36,367 nt of DNA from Chitinophagaceae bacterium (lineage in GTDB: Bacteria; Bacteroidota; Bacteroidia; Chitinophagales; Chitinophagaceae). Under the pieces are notes generated by a model. That model ran no database searches, was not told where the DNA came from, and saw only the letters and a list, made by a program, of their open reading frames with translations. Each line of letters opens with the position of its first letter. The first letter of the stretch is position 1. Location: the NCBI GenBank assembly GCA_025450235.1, contig JANWHX010000225.1:1-36367 (forward strand), given 5' to 3'. Made by a program: the position numbers and the translations under genes. Positions 18,011 through 26,634 of this stretch are shown one piece after another.

Positions 18011-19219
18011 TTAATTCTTGATCAACTTAGCTGATTGAATGTCTCCTTTTCCGTCATCCATTCTGACAAAATACACACCTGCAGGTAAACCCGCAATATC
18101 AATGGGTGTGTGGGATGCACCGGGAACAGGGATAATTGTTCTGATGATTTGACCAGCGGAGCCTGTAATCATTATTCTCGAATTACTCATTACCCGTCGA
18201 TGTTGTGCTGTGACTTCGTTAGTCGCTGGTACGGGATAAAGTTGTAATTGGTTTGAAAAACTATTGTTTCCCGAGATCTTTACGATGCCGCTGTATTTAT
18301 ATTTTCCATCATAGTCCATGCTTTTGATCCGATAAAATAATGTCGTCGATGGCACATCCACATTAGAGAAGGAATATATCGATTTGCCTTTGGCAACCGC
18401 TGTTCCTACTGTTGTAAAATTCGTGCCCGATGCACTTCTTTCAACCTGGTATTCCCTGACATTCACTTCGTCGCTCACGTCCCATCGCAAATCAACCCCG
18501 TTGGAGTTATTTCTTTGAGCGACTAAACCAATGAAGTCAACCGGTAACGAAAGAGTTTGGGGTCCGATCGACAAATTATCAAACACGGCAAAGGATCCTT
18601 CATTGATAAGGTATGTTAGTTCAACTCTGAAAGTTGTACTCGGGCCGCTGGCGATATCCGGATCAATGAGACGTAAACAAACATTTCCTTCAAAGCCATT
18701 CAGGAACGGTGTAGGATCGGGAACCGGCGATGTAACTCCATCAATATAAGGCGTCGGCGCCGGTGGCCAGGCAGCAAAGAACTGTACACCTGATGTAGCT
18801 ACAACGTTCGTAACTGTACCTGTCGGGCCTTGCGTCACACTGATGACTCTTACCTGGAATCTGTCGACTGCAGGATTGGGCACTATGTAATGAAATCCCA
18901 CATTAAATGTACCGTTAGGATTTGGATTTGGATACGGGGCTGAGATGATGTTCATCACCCGCGGGAACCCGGGAGAAGTTGTTCGGTATGGTGGTAAATA
19001 ATCAGTCCAATAACCGCGACCTGCGTGGTAATAAAAAGAACTATCAAAGATACTACCATAGATACTGGGAGAATTGGCGCCATTATCATTAAAATTGAAA
19101 TTGGCAACAACCCCATCACAGACTCCCGAAGTTACCTGAGAAGGGGTTTGTGAATTTGCAATAGACGAAATAAATAACAGGCCAACCAAAATGGCCCTTA
19201 CGGAGTAAATTTTTTTCAT
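18011..19219 (-). CDS. Secreted protein with T9SS type A sorting domain
   Basis: 402-residue secreted protein. A signal peptide spans about 1-23 (MKKIYSVRAILVG..., cut near ANS-Q). The middle part (about 25-230) is not a family I recognise. Residues 235-320 look like a fibronectin-III-like module often seen before the sorting tag, with LPVDFIGLVAQR, VDLRWDVSDE and YQVERSASGTNFTTVG. The last 75 residues (LYPVPATNEV... ending LPAGVYFVRMDDG ... AKLIKN) are a type A sorting domain that directs export through the type IX system and is removed at the cell surface. It has its own terminator. The function of the mature part is unknown; adhesion or matrix roles are possible but not shown. Confidence 0.85.
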   Translation of the reverse strand: MKKIYSVRAILVGLLFISSIANSQTPSQVTSGVCDGVVANFNFNDNGANSPSIYGSIFDSSFYYHAGRGYWTDYLPPYRTTSPGFPRVMNIISAPYPNPNPNGTFNVGFHYIVPNPAVDRFQVRVISVTQGPTGTVTNVVATSGVQFFAAWPPAPTPYIDGVTSPVPDPTPFLNGFEGNVCLRLIDPDIASGPSTTFRVELTYLINEGSFAVFDNLSIGPQTLSLPVDFIGLVAQRNNSNGVDLRWDVSDEVNVREYQVERSASGTNFTTVGTAVAKGKSIYSFSNVDVPSTTLFYRIKSMDYDGKYKYSGIVKISGNNSFSNQLQLYPVPATNEVTAQHRRVMSNSRIMITGSAGQIIRTIIPVPGASHTPIDIAGLPAGVYFVRMDDGKGDIQSAKLIKN

Positions 19220-19401
19220 ACCTCTGTTTGTTTTTAGGATAATTAAATATTAGTGTCTTCACGGGAGGTATGGTTTGTTTCAAGGGATTTGAACGAGGAC
19301 AATAGACTTACCAGTATAACAAATTACATTCCCCTTTTTTCTAAGCACAATATGAATAGTCATTGAGAGGTTTGTGTAGAAAAAAATGCACGAAACGTAA
19401 A

Positions 19402-19424
19402 AAGCCTTTCGCGACGAAAGGCTT
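19402..19424 (-). terminator. Terminator of the rpsF-rpsR-rplI operon
   Basis: Perfect 10-bp stem AAGCCTTTCG / CGAAAGGCTT with a 3-nt loop. The minus strand continues with TTTTACG. It lies about 20 bp past the rplI stop codon. Confidence 0.85.
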
Positions 19425-19445
19425 GAACAAATTAAATGGTAAAGA

Positions 19446-19892
19446 TTATTCACCTATAACTTCAAATTCGACTTCAGTTGATTGCCCGGCGCCGAATTCA
19501 ATAAGGGCTTTATACGTTCCCACTTCTTTCACATCTTCAGGTATGCTGATCTTTTTGCGATCAATTTCGTAGCCTTTTTGTTCGCGGATGGCACGGCTGA
19601 TTTGTAACGAAGTAACGCTACCGAAGATCTTACCGCTTGTACCTGTCTTGGCACCTATTTTTAATGGAGCCTCTTTCAATTTAGCTACGACATTATTGAA
19701 CTCGGCCAGCATCTTATCTTCTTTCTTTTTCACTTGTTTCATCCTTTCATCCAGCTGCTTGCGGTTACCAGGGCTGCTTTCGACAGCGAGCTGGCGGGGT
19801 AACAGATAATTACGGGCATACCCGTTCTTTACTTTTACCAATTCATTCTTGGCACCAAGATTATCTACATCCTGTATTAATATTACTTCCAT
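19446..19892 (-). CDS. rplI: 50S ribosomal protein L9
   Basis: 148-residue L9, of normal length. The N-terminal domain binds 23S rRNA and is unmistakable: MEVILIQDVDNLGAKNELV then VKNGYARNYLLPRQLA. A charged linker helix (about 45-75) follows, then the C-terminal domain with KTGTSGKIFGSVT. It is the last gene of the S6-S18-L9 operon. It is separated from rpsR by 63 bp that include a palindromic element, whereas rpsF and rpsR are only 3 bp apart. Confidence 0.97.
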   Translation of the reverse strand: MEVILIQDVDNLGAKNELVKVKNGYARNYLLPRQLAVESSPGNRKQLDERMKQVKKKEDKMLAEFNNVVAKLKEAPLKIGAKTGTSGKIFGSVTSLQISRAIREQKGYEIDRKKISIPEDVKEVGTYKALIEFGAGQSTEVEFEVIGE

Positions 19893-19910
19893 GAGTTTTT
19901 CTTTTGTTGT

Positions 19911-19955
19911 CCCTCACCCTCACCTTCTCCACTTGTGGAGAGGGACGGGGAGAGG
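19911..19955. repeat. Long imperfect palindrome inside the ribosomal protein operon
   Basis: A CTCCAC-TT-GTGGAG core at 19927-19940 is flanked by C-rich sequence on the left (CCCTCACCCTCACC) and G-rich on the right (AGGGACGGGGAGAGG). These pair outward with three mismatches and some wobbles to give a hairpin of about 20 bp. It looks like a mobile intergenic palindrome rather than a terminator, as no T-run follows in the transcribed (minus) direction. Confidence 0.65.
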
Positions 19956-20219
19956 TTATTTTAAAAGATCGGTTACATACGGCAATAATGCCATCTGGCG
20001 GGCTTTCTTTACCGCGTCGGAAACCTTTCGCTGGTATTTCAAACTGTTTCCGCTAAGGCGGCGTGGTAATAGCTTACCCTGCTCGTTCAGAAATTTTTTC
20101 AGGAACTCTACATCTTTATAGTCAATGTAGCGGATATGATACTTTTTGAACCGGCAAAATTTCTTTATCCGTTTGTCGCTTTTAATCGCGGTCAGGTATT
20201 TGATCTCATTCTTTGCCAT
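19956..20219 (-). CDS. rpsR: 30S ribosomal protein S18
   Basis: 87-residue S18, which binds the 30S platform together with S6. Recognised by [18 protein letters not shown], the [12 protein letters not shown] segment and the [20 protein letters not shown] helix, all strongly conserved in the family. It starts 3 bp after the rpsF stop codon, so it is translationally linked to its partner S6. The single Cys in KKFC is the remnant of the zinc-ribbon position, without the other ligands. Confidence 0.97.
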   Translation of the reverse strand: MAKNEIKYLTAIKSDKRIKKFCRFKKYHIRYIDYKDVEFLKKFLNEQGKLLPRRLSGNSLKYQRKVSDAVKKARQMALLPYVTDLLK

Positions 20220-20222
20220 AGT

Positions 20223-20579
20223 TTACACCTCCAGTATTTTTTCAGTTCCTGTTTTAGCGCCACTTCTCTTTCTGCCATTGTACTCGACGGCGTATTTATC
20301 GAGTTTAGTGCATAAGTGACGAAGTATTGATTCGTCGCGGAGGATCTGGATCTTCAATTTTTCATTGAAGTCTGAAGGCGCCGTATATTCCAGTACCCAG
20401 TAAAGACCGGTTGTCTTTTTCTGGATCGGATAAGCCAGCCCTTTTAAACCCCATGCGTTTTCAGCCACAACGGAACCGCCGCTGTCTTTGATGAATTTGG
20501 CATACTTCTTTTGTTCGGCCTTGAATTCTTCATCGCTGAGAACCGGGGTAAAGATCACCATCAATTCGTAATTGTTCAT
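20223..20579 (-). CDS. rpsF: 30S ribosomal protein S6
   Basis: 118-residue S6, first gene of the operon. Family features are the opening NYELMVIFTPVLSDEE, the GLKGLAYPIQKKTTGLYWVLE strand region and the R-H-L-C-T-K-L-D-K-Y segment. S6 forms a dimer with S18 and in several bacteria the dimer also binds the leader of this mRNA to repress it. A promoter with good spacing lies about 120 bp upstream, and the leader contains two hairpins. Confidence 0.97.
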   Translation of the reverse strand: MNNYELMVIFTPVLSDEEFKAEQKKYAKFIKDSGGSVVAENAWGLKGLAYPIQKKTTGLYWVLEYTAPSDFNEKLKIQILRDESILRHLCTKLDKYAVEYNGRKRSGAKTGTEKILEV

Positions 20580-20690
20580 TTACCTTTTTGTTTTTAGTCC
20601 CACCTCTTTTGGCGGGCAAGTTAAAAATTCGATTTATCCCAATGGACATCATCTGCCGCGGCGGATGAAGAATCTGCGAAACCAGATTTG
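20580..20690 (-). promoter_or_regulatory. Structured rpsF leader, possible S6:S18 autoregulatory site
   Basis: The predicted 5' leader of about 110 nt holds two hairpins. The distal one (20650-20667, minus strand CATCCGCCGCGGCAGATG) is a near-perfect palindrome containing CCGCCG. The proximal one is CCCGCC/GGTGGG (20599-20616). S6:S18-binding leaders in other bacteria contain a CCG box within a stem-loop, so autoregulation is plausible. Only the hairpins and the CCG are seen; the match to the known motif is untested. Confidence 0.4.
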
Positions 20691-20696
20691 GGGTCG

Positions 20697-20727
20697 CAAA
20701 GATAGGGGAATGAGGTCAGAACGTAAA
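20697..20727 (-). promoter_or_regulatory. Promoter of the rpsF operon
   Basis: On the minus strand TTTA (20724-20727) is followed after exactly 19 bp by TATCTTTG (20697-20704), a full match to the Bacteroidota -7 consensus with a three-of-four -33 box. Confidence 0.65.
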
Positions 20728-20939
20728 GTGATACCGGGAGTATTTTCAGGTATCCAGGGAGCCACTTAACAAAAAGATTTCTAAATCATTACCTGCAAAA
20801 GCTGCATATTTCAGATGGGGATATCCTTTGATTTCCGCCACGGATTTGGGGCCGAAGATGACAGAAATTCTAAATTAAAACGGCCAAACACGTTATTATT
20901 TATCAACATAAGAGGTTCTCTTTCCCGACTGGTTAAAAA
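20728..20939. other. Gap between rpsF promoter and T9SS nuclease terminator
   Basis: About 210 bp in which I see no gene, repeat or structured element. Short open frames here show no protein-like features. Confidence 0.5.
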
Positions 20940-20963
20940 AAGCGTCTCTAAAAAGAGACGCTT
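20940..20963 (-). terminator. Terminator of the T9SS nuclease gene
   Basis: Perfect 10-bp stem AAGCGTCTCT / AGAGACGCTT with an AAAA loop (plus strand). The minus strand continues with a run of T. It lies 24 bp after the stop codon. Confidence 0.85.
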
Positions 20964-20986
20964 GATTGCATTTGCCGGATGGAATT

Positions 20987-23900
20987 TTATTGCAACTTTA
21001 TGAGTTTAACTACTTTCTTTACTTTACCCTGGGTCACTTCAGCAAAATAAATCCCGTTCTTCAATTCATTTCCTAATTGTATTGCCGAATTGGATGCAAC
21101 ACCCTGGCGCATCATAATAAACTTACCAGATACATCCGATATTCTGATAGTGACAGGTGTATTATCCCTGCTTTGTATCCGAACCGTGAAGAGACTGGTA
21201 CTCGGATTTGGGCTTACTTCCACCGTGAATGCATCCTTCTCAACTTCTGCTTCCATTTCTTTCAGCTTTTGTTTTCCGTCCACCAGTTCATGCATGGCGC
21301 TTGTTGTGCTGCAATTGTTATCATTCCAGACTACCAGGCGTCCTTCATTCAACACGCTTTCAGCAATGAACCATCCCTTCATCAGCGCGATATCACCATT
21401 CACCTTCAGTTGTCCTTTCTTGATGTACACGTTTACAGCGATGATATTATTATTGCCTTCCACGATGAATTGTTCATCATCATTGTTAGTATCGCCGAGA
21501 CAGAAAGTTACTTTTGGTCCGTCCATATTTACTTGTGTGAATTCACCGACCTCTACTTTATCTTTTATTCTTACGGATGTACAATTACTGAACTTAATTC
21601 TTGTGATTGCATTGCTGCGTCCTGTCAGTTTCAGGTTTTCAATATTCACGATTCCACCAGCCGGTGAGAATGTGACCTGGGCACCTTCTTCTATATCTAT
21701 CATTCCATACAGTGTACCGGTTATCGTTACCGTAACATTCTTCTTAATCTTGAGTTGTTTGTAATTAGCCGAAACCGGTGTTGCCGTCGAACTACTGAGA
21801 GTAAGGCTTGGTAAACCGGTTGTTGTGCCTGCAAAGTTGAAGAAAGGTGGATTAGGACCATCATTAGCGGCACTTAAGATCTTATTCGGAATAACTGTTA
21901 ATACAGCAGCATCAATACTCTTTGCTCTTGCAAAATACGGCGCCGGTAAGATTGTTCCTGTTTTGAACCTTGCTATACCATTTGATGCAGTCACACCTAC
22001 AGAACCATTGATCAGGTTAAGCTCACCAAATTTGGCTTCCTTTACTGCATATACAAGGTAAGTTGTATTGTTATCTGTTACTCTGATGATTTGAACCTGG
22101 GCAGGTGCCTGGTTACCGCCGTTGTCTGCAAGTTTCCATGTTCTTGTGATCGTGACGATATTGCCGCAGGCTGATACCAAATCAGTATAAGTAGCCTGGA
22201 TACCGAAAGAACAATTATCATGTTCATTGGTCACATCGCCGGTTGCTGCGGGACTCGCATCGTAGGTACAAGTTGATGTAAATGCAATGGTCTTATCAGC
22301 AGGCCTTGTGAATGTGGGGGCCTCGTTATCCGAAACAGTGACTGTGAATGAACATGTTTCTGTATTGCCACTCGCATCGGTTACCACAAACGTATTGGTG
22401 GTCGTTCCTGCCGGGAATACGGTTCCACTCGCAAAGCCTGTTGTTTGTTGCATCGTTGCACCGGGGCAGTTATCTGCAAATGCGACTGTATAGTTAACCG
22501 TTGCGCCACACGAACCCGGGTCGCTATCGGCATCGATGTTTGCAGGACAGGCGATCGTCGGTTTTTCCGAATCAATGATTGTTACCATAAAGGAACAGGT
22601 ATCCTTGCTACCGGCTCCATCCGTCACGACAAACGTATTGGTCGTCGTACCAACCGGGAATTCAGAACCGTTTGCAATGCCTTCTATTTGTTCCAGGACT
22701 CCTTCACCGCAACTTACGTTATAGATTATATAATAGCCTACCATTGCTCCGCAAGTACCGGGCGTATTGTTTTGTTGAATATCAGCGTGACATATGATCA
22801 GTGGCGCCGGAGGCAATTCAAACCTGTAACGTGTAAATACAGGGAAGTGATCCGAAGTGGTAGAACCATAATTCGACACGAGGTCAGCCACATCATTCAA
22901 AATATTTGCTGAATTGGCCATGTAGTAAGCCGCCATTTCATCTGACGCAATCACATGATCAATCACATCATTAAAACCTACGGTTGATTTTTTCCCTGCC
23001 CTGCTTAGGGGAAGCGTAAGCGCCGGGTAATTGACTGAATCATTCGTAAAACTGCTCCACGATGTTATTCTGGGACTAATACCTGCGGTAATGGTACTAT
23101 CCAGGTCATCATTAATGTCACCAAGGATAATAATATTCTCTCCGGGGAACAAGGCATTCAAAGTAAAATGCAAGGTATCCGCTCCCTGTTTTCTTCGCTG
23201 ATACGCTGTAGCCGTTGGGGAAGTATTGGCTTTGGCGTGACACAATACGAATTTTACATTCTTGGTTACGCAATTCAAGGTAACATCGGCACTCATCAGG
23301 AATGGAAAACGACCGCTTGACCAATAGTTATAAGCCGGGTTGGAAAGATCAGCGGGAGAATTTGTTCCCTGCGAAAGTAATGGCATGGTAGTTATATTAC
23401 TAAACACAGAGGTCTTATATACAAAAGCCTCTTTTTGTGCTTGCGATAATGGGCTTGGATTATTTTCATTAATATTCGTATGGGAACCGTAATTACAGAT
23501 TACATAGGAGTAACCTGGCATTTGATTGACGATATTCTGCAGCCTGGCTTCATCGACTACTTCAACGAGTGCATACAAGTCCGCGCCAATACTTTGCAAA
23601 ATGGTTTTGGCATTTTGCTCCTGTAAAGGATCATTGGTAGGACCGAGCGAAGGATCGGTACTGCCGAACCATTCCATGTTCCAGTTAACTATTTCAAGGG
23701 TGCTGTTAGGATCGATACTTGTTCCTACGAGGTTGACGATTCCTGATAAGCTGCCGGTAGTAACTGTAACAGTTCCGGTAAAATCCTGGCCGTTTTGCGT
23801 AGGTGCAAAACGGACATAAACTGTTTCATTCACATTGTTGGCCTCCCCAACTGTATATAATAATGTAGAACTGAAGCTTATTCCATCTTTGGAAATCAAG

Positions 23901-26398
23901 AACGCACCGGTCACATCAAGCGTTATATCGTTTGTCAGGTCATTCCCGATAAACGAAAACGTTTTATCGAATGTTGATCCGCTTGCAACGTATGGGAATT
24001 GAATATCGGATGTGCCGATCGTTAAGCTGGGTGGCGGAGGAACCGCGGAATTATCCAACTGAACATCGTCAATGGTCCATCTCGCTCCATCTTCATCGCT
24101 TGAAGTATACACGAATGCAAAATGGACATTGGATTGTTTGAATGCCGACAAATTGATAAACTCTGCAAGCGTCCAGGTATTAGATGTCTGTGCAGGGAAT
24201 TTACCATTGATATCTACCCACGTCGCAGAGGACGGATCACCACTCACATAATCAGTTGAAACCTTCAATTGTAATGGCGCTCCATTGAAAGCAGTACGGC
24301 TCCAGAATGAAAGCAGTGGGAATACAGTTCCGGTAAGATCGATCGATGGTGAAATTAGCCAATCAATGTTCGGAACATTCGTGCCATTGGCAAAACCATT
24401 CATCTGTATCCCATTGGGGAATTGAGCTGTACCTGCAGGTGCTGCCGGATCCCTGCCGAACGGCGTACAGTCCCAGCGAATCGTTCCTGCAATACTGTAT
24501 TGCGTAAAGCCATGAGGTAATAAACCGGAGCCGCTGCAGTTCTGGAAATTAAATGTAGCCGGCAGTGTAACAGCAATCGCTGAGTTATAAGTGGTAAAAG
24601 CCCAGGTACTGTTGTTACTGATACCCGCAAAATTATTTCCAAACACATCTTTGAATGTACCCGCATCAATATGCACGAAGTAAGATTTCCCGCTTGCCAG
24701 GATAGTATTGATTGTCGCGGTCGTATTGTTTGAAATAGTAACAGCAGGAGATGTGACATCGATCACGATTGTTGGAACACCGTTTTCAAAGAACGTGATA
24801 GTACCGGTTCCTTTCTGAACAGGTTTATTAAATATAAGGGAAGGCCCGACATTATAAGGCACATCCAGGCTATTATTGGGAGGACTGAATGTAACGACGA
24901 CGGGAGCCGCGGTAGTATACGTGCTATTTCTTGGAACCGGGGGTTCAACTATGATAAAATCAGTTGAGTTGTTGTCCGTATCAAATCCGTCCGGGGATCG
25001 TTGTGCAGCGGTGGCATTTTCAAGAAGACCAGCCGGTGCAGTTTCAAAGCCTGTAGCAGTCCCATATCCTACTTTATCAATTACATTGATTCCGGAAGGA
25101 TTTGCTCCTGTTTGAGCTGTAGTGGTATTACATAAAATCACTTTACCTGAGCCCGCTGCCATGGCGATAGTTCCGGTTGCATCAGAGACAGGCAAGTTTG
25201 TTGTACCGCCAGCACCTGCCACTTCCTGCACCAAATAAAAACCATGTGGAGGAATTGTGCCGCTTAAATTAGTTACCTGCCATGTACCTGTTCCGGCAGC
25301 ACTTTGATATTGAACGGACCATCCGGCGAGACTTACCGCTATATTTTCATTATTGAACAATTCAATAAAATCATTTTTGTACACGGAACCTGAATTACCG
25401 CCACCTCCATACACTTGGTTCACTACAACATCAAAAACTGGCTGGGGGTCATTATCTGTCAGGTTGATGCTGGCAGTAGCCGTACCAATCGTATAACCAT
25501 TCGTAGCACTGTTGAGCGTAATGGTTATGATCTCAGTGCCTTCAAAAGCTGCATCATCATTAATATTTAGCGTTACAACAGCGCTATTGTCACCTGCATT
25601 TAAGGTTATACTTCCACCCTGCGGATCTGTATAATCAGCACTCATTCCTAAAGTTGCTTCATTGCTCGCAACACTTCCTAAAGTATAATTGATACTTACG
25701 CCGCCTGTGGGGGCAGCATTCGAGAGACTTATGTTGAATGTCCCATTCGGTTCACCTTCGGCTGCGTGCGTCCCCGCTGCAACAGATGCTGAACTACCCG
25801 CTGAAATCATGGAGCCCTTAATAATAAAATCAGCGCCGGCTGTACTTTCAAATCCTCCGCTTCCCGCTGTGCCTGTTGCTGCAAAACCATACATTCTGAA
25901 TGTAACCGCACCTGTTTGATTGTTTACACCACTGATGTTAATGGTGTTTCCCGAACTAATAGCTGCCAGCAGACCACTGATAGAACCAATGTTTGTAGTG
26001 AAGCCATCAAGAGATGATCTCACTATAAAATTCGGTGGTCCTGTAGCAGATCTTTCATAGCTGAAAACAAATTGAGTAACGGAAAATTGATTGCCTGCCT
26101 GCGGAGTTACGGTAAATTCAAAATAATCATTTCCCGTAACCGCATCAGCCCCATCGGCAGTAATGGTCCAGCTTGTCGCATTAATACGGTTTGCATTCCC
26201 TGCGGCAGTCAGGCCTACACCTCTTGTAATCACCGAGGAGTTTAGTCCGGCAATATTAAAATTACTCGTGAAACTTGCCTCACTTCCCGCCACTCCGGCC
26301 GCTTCCCAGGATAGCAAATCGACTTGTGCGTTAGTAACATGACTAGTTAACAGAATGGGAAGACAAATGACAAATAATCTCAGGCAAAACTTTCTCAT
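20987..26398 (-). CDS. Large T9SS-exported multidomain nuclease (endonuclease/exonuclease/phosphatase fold)
   Basis: 1,803-residue secreted protein starting at MRKFCLRLFVICLPILL (signal peptide); an in-frame ATG nine codons upstream is possible. Approximate domains: unassigned N-terminus 30-200; Calx-beta 203-320 (ending SINLTDND); lamin-tail 322-483 (QVYGGGGNSG, DFIELFN); Big_5-like 500-603; a choice-of-anchor J-like sandwich 613-780; a DUF-type beta domain; the nuclease 900-1195; two HYR modules 1198-1363; a C-terminal beta region; and a type A sorting domain 1725-1803. The nuclease shows the ExeM/NucH-type order NWNMEWFG, LVEV, CHAKAN, GDINDD, IDHVIAS and SDHFPV, so the Asn, Glu, His and Asp positions are present. 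An extracellular DNase or phosphodiesterase, bound to the surface, is the best reading. Roles in eDNA or phosphate scavenging are inferences. Confidence 0.85.
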   Translation of the reverse strand: MRKFCLRLFVICLPILLTSHVTNAQVDLLSWEAAGVAGSEASFTSNFNIAGLNSSVITRGVGLTAAGNANRINATSWTITADGADAVTGNDYFEFTVTPQAGNQFSVTQFVFSYERSATGPPNFIVRSSLDGFTTNIGSISGLLAAISSGNTINISGVNNQTGAVTFRMYGFAATGTAGSGGFESTAGADFIIKGSMISAGSSASVAAGTHAAEGEPNGTFNISLSNAAPTGGVSINYTLGSVASNEATLGMSADYTDPQGGSITLNAGDNSAVVTLNINDDAAFEGTEIITITLNSATNGYTIGTATASINLTDNDPQPVFDVVVNQVYGGGGNSGSVYKNDFIELFNNENIAVSLAGWSVQYQSAAGTGTWQVTNLSGTIPPHGFYLVQEVAGAGGTTNLPVSDATGTIAMAAGSGKVILCNTTTAQTGANPSGINVIDKVGYGTATGFETAPAGLLENATAAQRSPDGFDTDNNSTDFIIVEPPVPRNSTYTTAAPVVVTFSPPNNSLDVPYNVGPSLIFNKPVQKGTGTITFFENGVPTIVIDVTSPAVTISNNTTATINTILASGKSYFVHIDAGTFKDVFGNNFAGISNNSTWAFTTYNSAIAVTLPATFNFQNCSGSGLLPHGFTQYSIAGTIRWDCTPFGRDPAAPAGTAQFPNGIQMNGFANGTNVPNIDWLISPSIDLTGTVFPLLSFWSRTAFNGAPLQLKVSTDYVSGDPSSATWVDINGKFPAQTSNTWTLAEFINLSAFKQSNVHFAFVYTSSDEDGARWTIDDVQLDNSAVPPPPSLTIGTSDIQFPYVASGSTFDKTFSFIGNDLTNDITLDVTGAFLISKDGISFSSTLLYTVGEANNVNETVYVRFAPTQNGQDFTGTVTVTTGSLSGIVNLVGTSIDPNSTLEIVNWNMEWFGSTDPSLGPTNDPLQEQNAKTILQSIGADLYALVEVVDEARLQNIVNQMPGYSYVICNYGSHTNINENNPSPLSQAQKEAFVYKTSVFSNITTMPLLSQGTNSPADLSNPAYNYWSSGRFPFLMSADVTLNCVTKNVKFVLCHAKANTSPTATAYQRRKQGADTLHFTLNALFPGENIIILGDINDDLDSTITAGISPRITSWSSFTNDSVNYPALTLPLSRAGKKSTVGFNDVIDHVIASDEMAAYYMANSANILNDVADLVSNYGSTTSDHFPVFTRYRFELPPAPLIICHADIQQNNTPGTCGAMVGYYIIYNVSCGEGVLEQIEGIANGSEFPVGTTTNTFVVTDGAGSKDTCSFMVTIIDSEKPTIACPANIDADSDPGSCGATVNYTVAFADNCPGATMQQTTGFASGTVFPAGTTTNTFVVTDASGNTETCSFTVTVSDNEAPTFTRPADKTIAFTSTCTYDASPAATGDVTNEHDNCSFGIQATYTDLVSACGNIVTITRTWKLADNGGNQAPAQVQIIRVTDNNTTYLVYAVKEAKFGELNLINGSVGVTASNGIARFKTGTILPAPYFARAKSIDAAVLTVIPNKILSAANDGPNPPFFNFAGTTTGLPSLTLSSSTATPVSANYKQLKIKKNVTVTITGTLYGMIDIEEGAQVTFSPAGGIVNIENLKLTGRSNAITRIKFSNCTSVRIKDKVEVGEFTQVNMDGPKVTFCLGDTNNDDEQFIVEGNNNIIAVNVYIKKGQLKVNGDIALMKGWFIAESVLNEGRLVVWNDNNCSTTSAMHELVDGKQKLKEMEAEVEKDAFTVEVSPNPSTSLFTVRIQSRDNTPVTIRISDVSGKFIMMRQGVASNSAIQLGNELKNGIYFAEVTQGKVKKVVKLIKLQ

Positions 26399-26634
26399 AG
26401 TTTTTAGTTTTGAATGTTGCAGCATTATTTAGAGCAATCAGCCAGTTAATACAATAAAGTTGAAACTGTACGTGGCGGTTTTTAAAGGAAGGAGTTCATC
26501 CGAAAACAGGAAAGCTATGTAAAAAAATAATATCGGCTTCACCTCACACGGTATTTTGTTGGAATAGTAAAACTACCTGTTAATAAGTTTTCGTGAAGCG
26601 GTTAACAGTAAAATAATATTAACTAAAAGGGAAA

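Noticed and set aside
21077-21764. Long plus-strand open frames (up to 224 codons) opposite the T9SS nuclease
   Set aside because: They are antisense to a clearly coding gene with recognisable domains and their translations show no family features. They result from the codon bias of the real gene.
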